From assembly GCA_944470555.2 (NCBI GenBank), contig OX104129.1:44363998-44427997 (forward strand): 64,000 nt of DNA, given 5' to 3'. Numbering within the stretch: position 1 is the stretch's first letter; every line of letters starts with the position of its first letter. A program made the translations under genes and the position numbers. Origin of the DNA: Heterobilharzia americana. Taxonomy: Eukaryota; Platyhelminthes; Trematoda; Strigeidida; Schistosomatidae. The notes under the pieces are model-generated. The model was not told where the DNA came from. It did no database searches and worked only from the letters and a program-made list of their open reading frames with translations. Positions 21,739 to 35,589 of this stretch are shown in pieces.

Positions 21739-24700
21739 ACATAAGGGTTTATATTTTCTACTTCTGTCAGTTCCGGATACAACGAGACCTACATCCGAAT
21801 ATGTCGTTGGACAACGATCATGTCTTATGCAGCTGTATTCTCTCAGTTTCAGAGCCTACTTCTCCAATATTGCAAAAGTACCCTTTACTTCGATGGTGCA
21901 AAGCAAATACCACACTTTCAGACACTAATCACTGACGGACAAAGTGCAGCTTGAGCAGCCTGCGTGTTATCGTACAGTAAGACAGCGTCGTCATCATATT
22001 CAGGGTCCGATACTCATTCTCTGGGTAGCCGGTTTACACCACCATCACGCACCCTCTTCGGGGCTGTCCAAAGAATGTCATGGATGGAGAAGGTAAGGAA
22101 AAGTGGAGAAACAGGGCAACCATGCCTAACCTTACTTCTGGTTTGGAACAAAATAGACAGGTAGTGGTATGTCCTTGTTCTACGTGAGGTAGAGTGCCAA
22201 GAAACACCTCGATTTTTGGCCTGCAGTATATCAGGCTATGTTCAAACATCTAGGTGAGGGTTAACGCACGACCAGTGCTCCTTCATCCCTGAAAGAGGTC
22301 GAGGATATGTTGTATCGGCCGAATGCCTTATGATGTTCCAGAACTTATGTCTCCTTAGGTACCTCCGCTTCGTTTGGCGGGTGAGTGTTGATGACCATGA
22401 GGCACGATAAAGTGAAACTGAAAATGTTGTAGCTGTGGGCTAGCTTAACCACTTTTTAAAGTGATCCGTCTTGCGTTTCAGGCGTCTTTGAAGGTTGCTT
22501 ACTGGAGCATCATCTACCCCACAGACCGTCTCACTGACACCAGGATTCTTGCTACCAGTGCATCTGATGTGTCGTAACCGCTTCTGACCATTGCCTTATG
22601 CAGCTAATGCTGCTGCTTCCATCCAGCTAACGCGTTCTGACCACTAAACTTGATGTTTCCTGCGTAAGTACTGTCTAGTCTTTGGAGTAAGAGAATATCG
22701 CTAACCAATGTCCTTGCTATCCGCAGAAAGGGTCTGGCAGGCGTCAAGATGTTGCGAGGGCCCATGGAGATTCAGTTTTCGTTAGCTGTTAGCGTTTTCA
22801 GCCAGCGATCGGCTATGCTCGCCACTTTGGTCTACACTTTCTGGAGGATCGGTAGTTAGTCTTAAATCTAGCCCGGATCGATGCTCACATGTGGTCAGCC
22901 CGCATAGACCCATTTAGGACGACAATTTTGGTGGCCAACAAAATGCAAGACGGAGCTGAGCACACGTTAAAGCGCGATCAGCGGCCCCTGTGTACCTGTG
23001 CTGCCGGTAGCTGACTGCAATACGACTTATCGGAGTTCAGGCCTGAATGGCAGAGAAAGAACGCCAAGTAGCAAAGGGGAGATGGCTGTCAGCTGGCTAG
23101 AAGTAGGTTACGGTCTGCGCAAACCTGCAAAAGGAGGTCCCTATCATCTGCCCTGCGGCCAACTTATCTCCATCGGCCACCAGAAAGGCTCTCCCCCCCG
23201 CCTGAATACCATACACACGCATCTAGCACTACGATACCCGTCAAGAGCGCCCGGTTGAGATGTTCACTCACTTGATGTTAGAAGTCATAACTGACTGCAT
23301 CCAGGCTGCGATTCGTCGCAGCTTTGGCAGAGGCGACAAACAGACATAGTTTTCCTTGCGGTTATTCCTCATCCGAGTTAAAACTTCTAGTTTAACGGCA
23401 AAAAGACGACTTCCAGTGGGGATCAGGCTGAGTGGTGCAGCTTCGGCTGTGGTGCGTAGTGCGACATAGACACCGGCGAGGCCGATTCCCGATGCCACGG
23501 GGTCCTCGGATAAGCGACGATGAAATATACTTTTCCGGGTGATGGGTTGAAAACTCATTAGAAGCACTTCCCTAAGATCATAAATGTGGTCTCTGAGATG
23601 TGGCAAACATCAGCAGCAAGGTCCCCAGAATTTTAGTCAAACATGCCTGTGGTCCCATCTGTATCAGGATGTGAACGTTGATGGTGGTGAGCTTGAAAGG
23701 TGTATGCAGTTTCAAAATAGCCGCCTCAGATGTCGTGCTAGAGAACAGTTTTATGAGGGCAAGCGTTTAGCGATTCAAGACAGTACACGTGGAATAGAGG
23801 TCTAACGAACTGAGAGGAGGTGAGCGAAATGAAGTGAAGTGGAGGTAAAACCAATAGCGAAAATAGTGACAAAAAAGAGTACAGCTCATATGTAAAAACA
23901 ACGGAACAATGTAGTCGCAGTGAATTGAACAGTCACTTGTAGTGTTCGTGGTGCAGAAGGTTTGAATATCTCCGGGAAAGATGGGTGAGGGCTTGAAAAC
24001 CATCACCGTATATTATGACTACATATTCATGTGAGAGCTGTGATGCTGCTGGAGCGTCGAGATCGGAAATGGTGGTTGCCATAGCGGACCACTTCCCTAG
24101 CCTTCGACTCACAATCTAATCCTAAAGGCAGCGCAAAAACGTCAGAAGCTGCATTTCCATGGCTGCAGGTAACCGTAACAGGCTCATGGGCCATTCGTTT
24201 CATCTGGAACCTGCAGCCCGTGGCCAACAGCAGTTTGAAATCAGGGTTTTCTCTCTTCGATGGACCCCCAATATCCATCAATCAAGTGATAAGCTCCGAT
24301 ACTCAATTTCACTCCACTTTTATTGGAAACAGCCCTCCCAAGTGAATGCAGTGAGCACGGCCCCTCTGAGAGAGATTGTGGAAGAATACTACGGCATTTG
24401 GCGGCATTTACACCTATTTGAATCCCGCTCACGATAGCCGACCAAGTAAAACGGTGCTGTGAAGACTCTTAATTATCTCAAGTGATTCCCCCAACCGAGT
24501 TGTTTTTTCCACAATTTTGTATTGTTTTCTGCAGAATGGTAAACTGAACCGCAAAACCCAGGATCATACTGGTCGTTAAAATTCAGACGCTAATAAAAAA
24601 GAAAATAGCTGTAGCTCTCCGAAAATTTTTAAAAATTGTAATCGAACGAAAAATCTCATCCTCACCAGTTGTTCTCAGGACTTTCCACGTCTGTGAGCCA

Positions 24701-26339
24701 CTCATCTTTGTATCTCTTCTGGGAGAGCCATACTTGTCGTTGTGTATGATGACGTAGTGAACCAAAATCCTGAAATCCACTAGACCGGTTTTTGACCAAT
24801 CATATAGTTAATGGAACTTTGAGCAAGGTCAAGCTACCAGCAATGTTCGAACACAGTCATCATGAGTAAAATATGTAATATAAGGAGTACTCATCTGATT
24901 TCCCTGATAACAACAAGAAACAACACAGAGAATCCATTTAATCGACTTATGAAGTCTATTTTTGCCTGGTGTAAAGTTGCCGGGTGTTTGCTTTAAAAAA
25001 TGTCAGCAGGACGTTGCGGCGAATGACCATTTCAGTTACGGTGTCTTTTAAATATTCATTATTGTTTATTGATATCTATTAATATTACGCAATAAAAACA
25101 ATTCTCCTCAAAAGCTCCCAACTTTCATGCTCCAGGGGCCGAGTTTCGTTCACAAGAATCTACGCGCATTGATGATACCAAAACTACGCCCTGCTTACAC
25201 ATAGGTTAACACATTTATGCCACCTTAGTACATAGGATCAGCGAGACTCATAGATAGTGAAGTGCTGAACTGTCTTCCTCACACCGACAGTTCCATAACC
25301 GGTACAAAATCTATTTCACCGACAAAAACGCTGACACAAAGGAAGAAAGCATACTATTTGGCTTTCATTCGGTCCAAATCTACCTGTTTCGGCGACGCTG
25401 AGTCAAAGTACCAGTAGGACCCTTCACTTAGAACCTCATTTTCGCTTCAGACTTCCAGTTGCCAAGGGACGGGCAACTCAACTTTTAAAAATGCACTACT
25501 TATCAGCTGGTCCCCACTCACCAGACGCGTAGCTGGACCACTGTACCCTGTTCGTGAAGTTTTTTACAACTTCCTTGTCACCTCCCGTTACTAGTGCAGC
25601 GTCACACATTTCTCAGAACCGACTGCCTGGGGTTGGATCAGACTCAACATTGATGCTGACCTTGACGGTTTAACCGGGCTCGCTAAGATGAAGGCACCCG
25701 ATCAAGCATCCTCGCCGTTCGGCACGCTATCGTGTTACGTTGCACTGCTCGTAATCCACCCTCTGGCCAGTTAGTTGGAGCGCATCGGTGTCTTGGCACG
25801 ACCTCGCAAATATGCTATTCCATCCGACTACGCTATTGTGTTCTTTCTTGGTCTCGTATTCGTGGGTATGTAGCAAGTTGGAGTAATCAGTGATTGGCCT
25901 CTGCGTCTGTCAAGTTCGCACTCGAACAATTCCTGAGCTAATGACGTTTTCATATTACTTTTATGGACACTGAAAATCGATTTATTTACGCAGCGTTTCG
26001 GTGCAATAATCTGAAACGAATAATGTATACCATTCACAACATATGACTGAAAACGATCTAAACTTCGACTCTGTGTATGCTGAGATGGAGCGTTTTCTTT
26101 TTCATTTCATAACTTATGGAATTTTTTTATTTTTTTTAAATGGAATTTAATGGCCTCCCCTCTTTACCATTCAGGATCCGTAAAGTCCTTTAGACTTGTT
26201 ATACATACATCAAGGTGATGATGCCTGTAAACTGGCCTTTAGTACTTGAATCGATGAGGCTGTAAACAAACAACCAAACATCCGATGTTCAGTTATCATT
26301 TGCTGATAATTGTTATTCTCAGTTTTCATGTTGAATTGA
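21739..26339. other. GC-richer block of unknown origin, part 1
   Basis: Base composition rises clearly above the AT-rich flanks between about 22.0 and 24.5 kb and again from 25.1 to 25.9 kb. Open frames are short and change strand and frame, and none shows a domain I can name. The composition is like that of the nearby CR1-like element, so old mobile-element sequence is the likeliest explanation, but I could not match it to a family. Confidence 0.4.
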
Positions 26340-26480
26340 AGTGATCAACCTCTTTCTTCATATAAGCTCCTACGGGGATGCCTCAATGTCTCCTGACTAC
26401 TCATTGTTTTAATTTGTTTGATGATGGCTAGCAGTGGAACCCAGGACATGCGTCTCGTTTTAGAGGCAATCCTGAAACAT
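26340..26480 (-). repeat. Sm-alpha-like fragment, minus strand
   Basis: AAGCTCCTAC and GATGCCTCAATGTCTCCTG near 26362-26398, then GGCTAGCAGTGGAACCCAGG near 26427, match the Sm-alpha-like copy at 56.35-56.5 kb in order. The reverse complement of 26427-26462 is the 3' half of a hammerhead (GAGACGCATGTCCTGG around the expected cleavage site). The 5' core half is not recognisable. Confidence 0.5.
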
Positions 26481-29400
26481 CGTCATGTGAACCAAGGAGG
26501 CTGGTCGATAATATCCAGCACTGGAATTGAGGATTAAAATCATCAACACATGCCCATAACTGATGCCTGCTGCGTCAGGTCAGGTATCATTTAAGGTCAC
26601 TGCGTAGATCTTCTGACAAGACAAGGAGCCGGACACTAGAATTTTGGGAAAACACAGAAGGTATTTACACGTCGAGAGTGGGATTCTTGCCAATTTTGAA
26701 TGTACGCAAAACCTGGGTTGCAAGCAGCACACCGGATAAAACCCAGTAATCTTCACTTTTGGCATGATGCAAAATATCAAATAAGTATCTCGCTGCTGTT
26801 ACGAGATTGGAGAAAGCAGCTTGACTAAACAGGCATCACGACAGAAAAATCATGTGCTATTGTCTGCCTAGAATCTAAACAGCTGCAATATGCAGAAGTG
26901 GCCCCACTTCTGACTAGTGCTCGAAGTTCAGAACCATATGGTCGGACTTCGTCACAAGACCGCTTGATTTTGGCAAGATATCAAATCTGTGTAGGACACA
27001 CAGCCCGGCAATTCTTCAAAATCAACGGCCTATAGCACACAGGTAGTTATCAGCAACGCTATCATTTGCACTCTGAACAGAAACGATTCATTTGGGGTAC
27101 AATGGAAGGAATTGTAGGCATTCAGCGTGGCATCGTGTTGCCTTCTGCTGCTATTCCGGGGTCCCGAGCAAGTTAACTCACTAGCTTCGTTAAGGTGATT
27201 AGATGCGAAAAATATAGGATTCGTTTCTCGGAAGTGAATAGTCTAATCTCTTTCTCGCAATCACTGTTATCAACACATAAAAGTCATTTGTGGTCAGCCT
27301 CTGTGCTCAGCCAGACAGCGTGTGACAATACGTATAATAACCTCGTCTCACCAGACTGCCGAGTTTATTCGCACACAATCTAAGATGCATCCAACCCACA
27401 ACATTCCATACTGACAGTGACTAACACGTGCGACTGACACAGGAAAATGGGGAGTATATCTATCGGGATCCTGGGGTCAACCGAAACCTCAACATGGGCT
27501 TGGTAGGGTGATAGTTCCAACTTGTGCTGGGTGGCCTTTCACTTTTGGCTGGGTACATACTACTAGCTCACTTCTTAACCTCCTTGTTCATTTTGGGCCA
27601 GCAGGATCGTCGTGAGGAGAGCCGGGCCGGGTCAGAAGGTTGATGCAACGAGTTGAAAACGTTTTTCCTATATTCCTTGGGCAATATCAAGCTTGGCTGG
27701 CAAGCAGAAATGACGTTAGTAGTTTATGAGTTTTGAACGATGACCTTTGAAGTAGCTCGAAATCTCTGACAATTTTTTTCAATTGCTCGTGGTGTATCAG
27801 CCGAAGAATTTTACACCTACGATCTAGCCCAGGTACCGGAGGTAATTTTTAGACTGTAGTCCATTGTTCAAGACTGATGCGTAGTTCGTCATTAGGACGG
27901 TGAGGCTTTGAAAGAATGAGGGCGGTCTGTGGCATGTAGAAATTGCAAAACAAATAACCTCGTAAACTTGATTGAAACGTTCAGTGGCCGGAATTTGGTA
28001 AGAAATATGCCGTTTTTCAATGTACGGTGTTACTGCCTACCACCCATTAAAACGCGTATCTATGATCTGCCAACTCAGCGCCGGAAAACGTCGGCAGCTG
28101 TCAAGAATGGAGATATGACTGAACCACTGATCGAACTATTCGGTTCGAAAAGCGCATTGTTGAAAAAGGATATGTTCTGGGCGTTTGTGAGAGCTGGTGG
28201 GTTTTACAACAATGATTAAACAACCTGTCAACATTTTAACCTACAATATCCCCCCTGCCTTAACAAATGACAACCACATAGCAGCAATAGCCTGCCGGGA
28301 CTGGCCGCCCTATCACCAGCCAGTGTTTCACTACTTTTATCATTGTTCCAGGCGTCATCATCCTTGGGAGCTCACACGGCGCTACCCCGGTTGAGATCTC
28401 GGCGGGTATATTGACGAGGGATAGCAAAAACGTCATCCTTGCTAAAGGCAAACTATACATCACTTCTTAATGCTAGTGAGCCTGGCAGCCGCGAACCATT
28501 CTGTGTATTATCTGGAAAAAGCGTTTCCCGGCCTGGTACCCGTTAGCTCCAGCGGAGCATCCGGTAAGTTATTCTATTATGTGAGAGGAAAATTATCTCT
28601 CTGTCACATTTGGGACACTTTGAAAGGTGAATAGAGAGGCTTCAATGTCTTATGATTCATGGATCATGAAAAGATCAAAAAGCATCAGTAGAAGCCTACA
28701 GTGTGCAGGTGAATAAGTATGTACGTAGCTACTGAAAGGCCAACTTTTTGTCAGACAAAAATGTACGTGCCGCAAAATAGCGGAACGCTGAACACTAGAG
28801 CGCCCACGAATGCTTTTACCTCCCTTCTGTCTCATGAGAAAGGTATATCGTGCTGTGAATGAAAAGTTGTGCATCTGTTCATTGCGAATGTAGGTCTGTT
28901 ATGATTGGCACGAACATATGGTAGTTTCCATCGTTCTAATAGAAATTTCCTGATACCACTTAAGGCTTATACCAAGAACACCAGTTTCCTGCATTAGAAT
29001 ACAGCACATCATGGCGTCAAGCTGGCACTTATCAGCACACCGACTCAGTTCCGCGCCTACTATTCTCAGATGTAGCTGATACAAATTTCATCCCATGCCT
29101 TGTACCCCTCAGTAAAAGCGATCATGTTCTCATCACCGGTTTTGCAGTAGCCTTCCTGCCCCAACCCGAAACACTAGCTTGGCCCAGTATGAAGACAGTG
29201 AACACGGCACCCTTCTTCAGACGTCTGAATACTAAATACCGAGGCCTTGTCTAATGCTGTACTACTCCAGTTTTAACATTTGTACGCAGGACGGACCCAG
29301 CAGTTCGTTTCGTGCGATAACCAGAGGGACTGAAGATATCATCTTTCATGGATAAGTCGTGAAGAACGAAGTCCACCACAACAGAAGAGAAAGCTTTGGA

Positions 29401-31590
29401 GTTCTGTAGCTAACTTCTGTAATTTTGGGGTGAAGAAGTACTGAGACGTGGCTGGTAGCAACCTTTGTACCGTTAGTCTAGCTTTCTCAAACATGGTTAT
29501 GGACGCAGGCTGCCATATTGCAGTCTTTTTCTAAATTAAACTAAAGCAGTTAGACCTACTGCGGTATCCCCTAGGGGTTGGAGAAGGAAAAACCGACGAG
29601 AGAATTATACACGTGAAAGAAAAAAGAAAGGCTGTGTTTGGACATTTTGGAGATTTCTTTGTTCAGGAGCCTCAAGCAGGCACAATTTCGGAGGCAAGAA
29701 CATTGGCAGCAAACAAAATAAATCGTGTTGGTATCGACTGCAGTTTCGTATTTGGGGCACCAAGCGCTTTGGATATTGAAAAATTAGGCGGACTGAGTGG
29801 CTTGTATCTATGGCAATTCGTAGACCTGGAACTTCGTTTGTCTAACCCATCAACCGTTATATTTGGACCCACACTGATCTAAAGTATGGTAGCAGTAGTG
29901 GCCTGCTTACAGGACATGTCCTCAAGTAATGCCTGTCCAGTTAAAAACCAACGAGGCTAACGAATACTGTAGCTGAGGTCCTGGAAAGAGTGATCAAGAA
30001 AGTTTCTACGGTCCGCGAAGAAAAACATGTCCTATTGTGACCGTTACGGCGAGGTATTCGCTCGAACATCCTCTTGGTTGGAAAAAGCTGGGTGACTCTG
30101 GAATGAGAGAAATTTGTCGCTGCCGTTCAGTAACACAGTAGGTAACTTATCCCACTTCGGGTTGTTTATTAAACTGAAGGGGCTAGTAGCCCTTAGTGAT
30201 CCCCTTGAAAAGATCGAAGAGTTGGTGCCTTCTTGTTGGAGGACAATGTGTGAGGATCAAATACTAACCGTTCCGCTACGAGCTGAAGAGGAAAAAAGTG
30301 CTGCGAGGACTGATCTTGTGTCTAATTTCCTGCAGAGGCAGGTGAAGTGTGAAATATAATAAGAAGGTTTGCTTTCCTCGAGGCTAATGATGTGAAACTA
30401 GTGGAAATCAGGGGACAGTAGTTATTTGCGCACACTTTGGGGACGCGCAGACAGTCTCCTAACTTGTTCGTAGAAACGGCTTACGCATGCTAACGGGGTG
30501 AGTATACTAGCATGCACATGGGGCATGCAGACGGCAACACCATCAAAATAGATGAGACTCTTACACCTTCAATATCAGCCTTCAGCTACTTACACGCCAA
30601 AGCAAGTCAGAATGAACTACCAGTTGGTCATAGCTTTGAGTTTCGGGACCGTTCCACAAGTGTGCAGGGCTATACTATAATAAAGGTTAACATGTTCGTC
30701 ACTTTATATTCAAGCGCAGCTTACCTCATATTTGTCCAAAAGTGGCAATTATGGATTCATATTGATCTGCCAGACCTTTCGAAGGGAGTTCACAGGATTA
30801 TCAATGAGATCGGCAATGTGACGCCTGGCAAAATCTATTAATAGCAACTTCAGTAACAGAAGCTTTTCACTTGACCATATACTTAACATAAAAATGGATC
30901 TGTTTATGCCCTACTGGATTCTAGGAGACGCTTCTAGACGTTATCTAACCGTGGAGGCCGATCATGGCTTCAGGTAAATAAACAAATAAATTCCAGTAGC
31001 AAATGTGGGACAACCATGAGTTATGCAAATGATGAGAAGGATTGCACGGAGACTTTTTCGCTCGTTCACTCGTTCGATTCCTGCCGGCGTTGATTTTTAG
31101 GCTGGATAAACACATTTGTTACGATTGGCATAGCTAAAAGAAGCCAAAAGTTTCAAAGCGTGAAAGTGCTTATCTGATCCCACTCTGGGAGGTAAAAAAT
31201 AAAAATCAAGTGGCTGCAACTCACTTTGGTGAGCATATCTGTGAGGATTTAAGAGTGCAATGACTGATATCAGTGAGATATTTCATGATGTACATATTCG
31301 GGAAACGGCGAAGAATCCAGGGCAAAACAGATCGATGTGACAAACTTTGTGTGCCCGAGGTTATCACCTGCCCACAAGTGAAAAATCGACACGAATTTCG
31401 TTTCTATGACACGTTTCGCAACCGAAACTTCTAAGAGAATGGAGGCTTAATTTGCCTATGGAGCTAGCAACAGGTTCAGGTCTAGCTTTTAACCTTGGAG
31501 GGATATACTTCATGGAATACCATCAATATGGAATGTTGTCTCAACCCGATTGGCAGGCTCATTAAAAAAAGATGGTTAGTTAACTACGTT
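26481..31590. other. GC-richer block of unknown origin, part 2
   Basis: Open stretches of 80-110 codons occur on the plus strand at 27929-28219, 29613-29882, 30114-30359 and 30512-30841. They are not in one frame, lack clear splice links and show no domain I recognise. They could be remains of a mobile element or, less likely, exons of an unknown gene. I assign no function. Confidence 0.35.
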
Positions 31591-32902
31591 ATTTCGCTTG
31601 GCTTACCACAGACATCCTGAGGGCATCGCTGACCTCAGTAAGCCACCACTTCATTCCAGTTTGATGTCCGACGCCTCTCTCGCTGATAAACCAACATTAT
31701 CTACGAATTCTTCCCTAATAAACAAACCCATACTTTCTACTTTTAATTATTCCCACTATCTTCTTACTCCCATTCAGGCGCATATGCTGACAGGCGCCAC
31801 GAAAGGTCTCTGGTCTACCCAGGGGCCGGTGGCTTCCCGATCATCTCAGTCTATAAGTCACAGTTAATAGACTACTAAATCGTTCAACTTACCACAGATA
31901 AAAGCAGGAAGGTAGAAGAGATTTCCTATTCCACAGCAGGAGCACACCGAATGAAAACAACTAAGTCGCAATAAATAGACGCCAGAAATAAAAAGCCATC
32001 AGTTTCCTATACCCGTGCCATTGTCGTTGGATCCATTCTCAGAAGCTTAAAAGCCACAATTCCCTCCTGGTCACGTCTTGAAAGTGTACTTAGCCTATGT
32101 TAAGACCTTGAGCCATTTTACATGGTCTGGAAGCTAGTGAGAAGAAATTAGCCTGCTTTTACAAGTTCTTGAAAGTGATAATGTATACTGCACATGGCCA
32201 ACAATAGACGAAAGGGCGGTTTGAATAACATCGTGCTTTGTTCATCTCCGATCTAGGGGCAGTAACACGGTATTTATCGCCGAAAAGTAGTTGGCGAGCA
32301 TATCGTAACAGTGAAAGCGATTCAGTTAATCAACTGGACGCAATGAATTGCTACGTAAAACGATGAAACTATCTTCTCAACTCAGAAATGCTTCCTGCTG
32401 GTGATTCGTGGTCGTCTCGACCGTCCAACTGCTATAGCTTTTGGCTCTCTTCGGGGACCATTCACCAGGAAATATCTTTTCTATTCTCTACATACGCACT
32501 TGGAGTATTCGGTCAAAGTTGCTGATAAGGTGAGAGAAACCGAGTACCAAGTTCCTGTTGGAAGCTGTCTACCTTAAACTTCATTCTCCTCTTAATTTAT
32601 ATCATTTGTATGACAAATCACTTGATTGTAATGGTACAAAATATCAGAACGCAGGCCCTTAGTCGTATAGCGAAGTCTGCAGGTGGACAGAATCCAGTTT
32701 GTGCAGGAAAGACGGGTGCAGCAACACAATCACAGCCTAAGATCCCCATAGCACTGGCAAACCCCTGTAGTAGGGTGAAAGTAGCATATCTCCAGTCACA
32801 CCGTTGGTGGAAACTAAAGCATGGGGGAAACGCGCTACGTCTGGCATTACCTTACAGAAAGTAAACCACTTGGTCGTCAACAAAGAGAGAACCTCTGGCG
32901 AC

Positions 32903-33067
32903 TGTGGTGTTTGCAAAGAATCGGTGTTGGAGGCTCAGAGAGCCTTCGCGTGCAACATCTGTCTTAGATGGGTACACTGTAACTGTGACAGTGATTTACC
33001 GCGGCTGTGTTACAGCTTCACGAGGGAGTACTCATGTAAACAGATGTAGTACGTATGCCCAGAGTGT
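32903..33067 (+). pseudogene. PHD-finger part of CR1-type ORF1, interrupted
   Basis: CGVC, FACNIC, WVHCNC and VCPEC fall in one frame and give the Cys4-His-Cys3 spacing of a PHD-type zinc finger, a domain known at the N-terminus of ORF1 in CR1-type elements. A TAG stop lies just before the last Cys pair, so the finger cannot be completed without readthrough. Confidence 0.6.
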
Positions 33068-35589
33068 CAGTAATCACCGGCTATCACCACTGGAAAACTG
33101 GAAGACCTGGTTCAGTCAGAAGTGTCACAAAGAACGAGCTCCAATAATCTTCCCTCGGGATGCTGTCTATCTCCACAGGTGTGCGAAAATGCCACAATTA
33201 GAGGCAGGAAGAAATTGGTTCCCACCTCAATTGAGACACCGGAAAGGTCCTCGCTTGTATCACCGCCACCCAGACGACCTAAAGGGACTGAACAACCTGA
33301 GGAAATAGGTTGCTCTGAGAACGAATGGACGGAAGTGAATAAGTTAAGGGGTAGACCGAGCCTGATATTCCACACTTACAGGACAAGAAGACGGGCTCCA
33401 CCATTCTGTTAAACGTCTCTGCACCAGAAGACTCACTCTTAGAAAAAAGAGAACAGTCTGACAGGGAGAAGTGGGATGACTACTGCAGAAAGTTGTGGAT
33501 ATAAACCATCGCAGCCGACTTATGCTGTCCCTCCCGGGGAACTGAAGCACCTTGAGACAAGCTGCCACCACTCAGGGTGTCAGCAATGACGACGAAACAG
33601 TCGGAGAACATACTGCTGCCGTCGCACCGGCCAGACATTGCAGGCTCCTGCATCATAAGGGTGAAACTAGACAAATCCCGCGTCACCAGAGAGACAGAGC
33701 GGAATTCCCCTCTTAGTGATCTGCACAAGGCTGCAACCATGGTGGTGCACGGAATGCCCAAACTGGTGGGTGGATCCACATAGTGTGACAACTACCCCCA
33801 TGATGTCTAGCGTCGGAGGTGGTCTGCAGCGAAAATGGGACCTGGGAATTTGCCTGCCAGCAGCGTAAGTAGGTAACCAAGACCTAAGCACTTGCAGAGC
33901 ATCTCCTCACCAAGATTGCCAGCTGTACGCTTCGGCTGCAAGTCATCACTAACAGAAGCTCTCATGGCATGCTACCGTGTGAAAGACCACATAGGAGGTG
34001 CTACGCGGTGCTGTGAGGGTAAACCACGAGCTGCCAGACTAGGAGATGGGAGGCGACCTCCGAGAACACTACAGGCAGTACTAGCCAGAAACGAATAAGC
34101 TAGTGAGCTACCTGTGGGCACAATAAACAGTACTGACACACCAGCAGCAGGATGCCAGTTCAATAGGGACTGGCAGGCAGAATCCGATGCAGCGGCACGC
34201 TAGCTTCCGAACAAGTCCCCACATCACACTAAGCCTGAGATGTAGCTCCTTAACGTGCTTCTACAGCAGTGTAAGAGGTATTAAGAGTAAACTGCTGGGG
34301 CTAAAATCAATGTGCCATAACCCATAGGAAGACATAATTCTCCCCACGGAGACGTGGCCATCAGAAGACATTGCGAAGAGGGAAATATGTTTGCCTAAGA
34401 TGACGCCATTTAGAAGGGATGGGCGATTCAAAGGAGGCGGGGGAGTCGCCATATATACTAGCGCTCATCCAAAGTCAAGTAAGCGACTGATGGTGCGTTC
34501 AGCTTACTACCAGACTCCTCATGGGGCTATTTCACCATAAACCAAACCAAGTACCTAATAGGAGTGGTATATAGGCCTCCCTTTTGTACGACAGAGCATA
34601 GGGCTCAACTGCTTAGTGCCATCTCAACAACCACCTCGGCAGCCTGTGACCATGTAGTCCTCGCTGGAGACTTCCACACACTGGCACTCAACTGGAGGTG
34701 TGAAGTAAGATGTCGGCATAATCTTCAGAACGCAAACTTCGAAATGCTTTCATGGCAGCGGGACTGGTAAAGAAGGTTGGGGGGAACACCAAATGGGGAC
34801 TAGATGGAAAAGGATAACCGCTCGACTACGTCTTAACAGAAGATGATCTTTTGGTGGACGATACCTGTGTCCGACCCCCGTGAGTAAAAACGATCACGCA
34901 TTGGTTAGATTCTTTCTGATAACCAAAGAGACACTGCCAATAGTTGAGCCAGAAGCGTTTCGCTACTACCAAAAAGCAGACTGTCACATCATGAACAACG
35001 AATTCCTGGAGGCAGCATAGTCATAGGAATGGCACGCCCTGCCGGTAGACGAACGCTGGGTACAGACTGAAGATATTATCTTGGGTGCTACCGAAAGTGT
35101 TCCGAAGTTGACCAGACTGCCACCTCTCAGACCGTCTTGGGTGACTCACACAATCCAGAGGCAAATAGAGAGGAGAAAGAAGGCATGGTACCGGTGACAT
35201 ACATCACGCAAGGAATCAGACCTTCAAAGCTACAGGACGTCGCACAACCTGTGTAATATAAGAATTCGTAATGACAGGTTTACATACCAAAGCAACCTGG
35301 CTAAACAATTAGGCTGTAACCCGAAAAGTCTGTATCGGTTTACGTAACAACGCAAACCGACGAATAAGTGCTTAAACCTGATCACAGGGCCGGCCGGAGA
35401 ACCCTTGAACAACAGTGCGGCAGCGGAACTGTTGAGTGGTCGATTTGACGGGCAACTTCACCCAGTAATACATCGACTATCAACATCTGGCAATGTAACG
35501 AAGTCCCGGGACAGCGATGCAAAGCTGATGAACGTGAAGATTTCGTCAAACCAAGTGTTTGCAAAACCTTCAACACTGAGAATAGGGAA

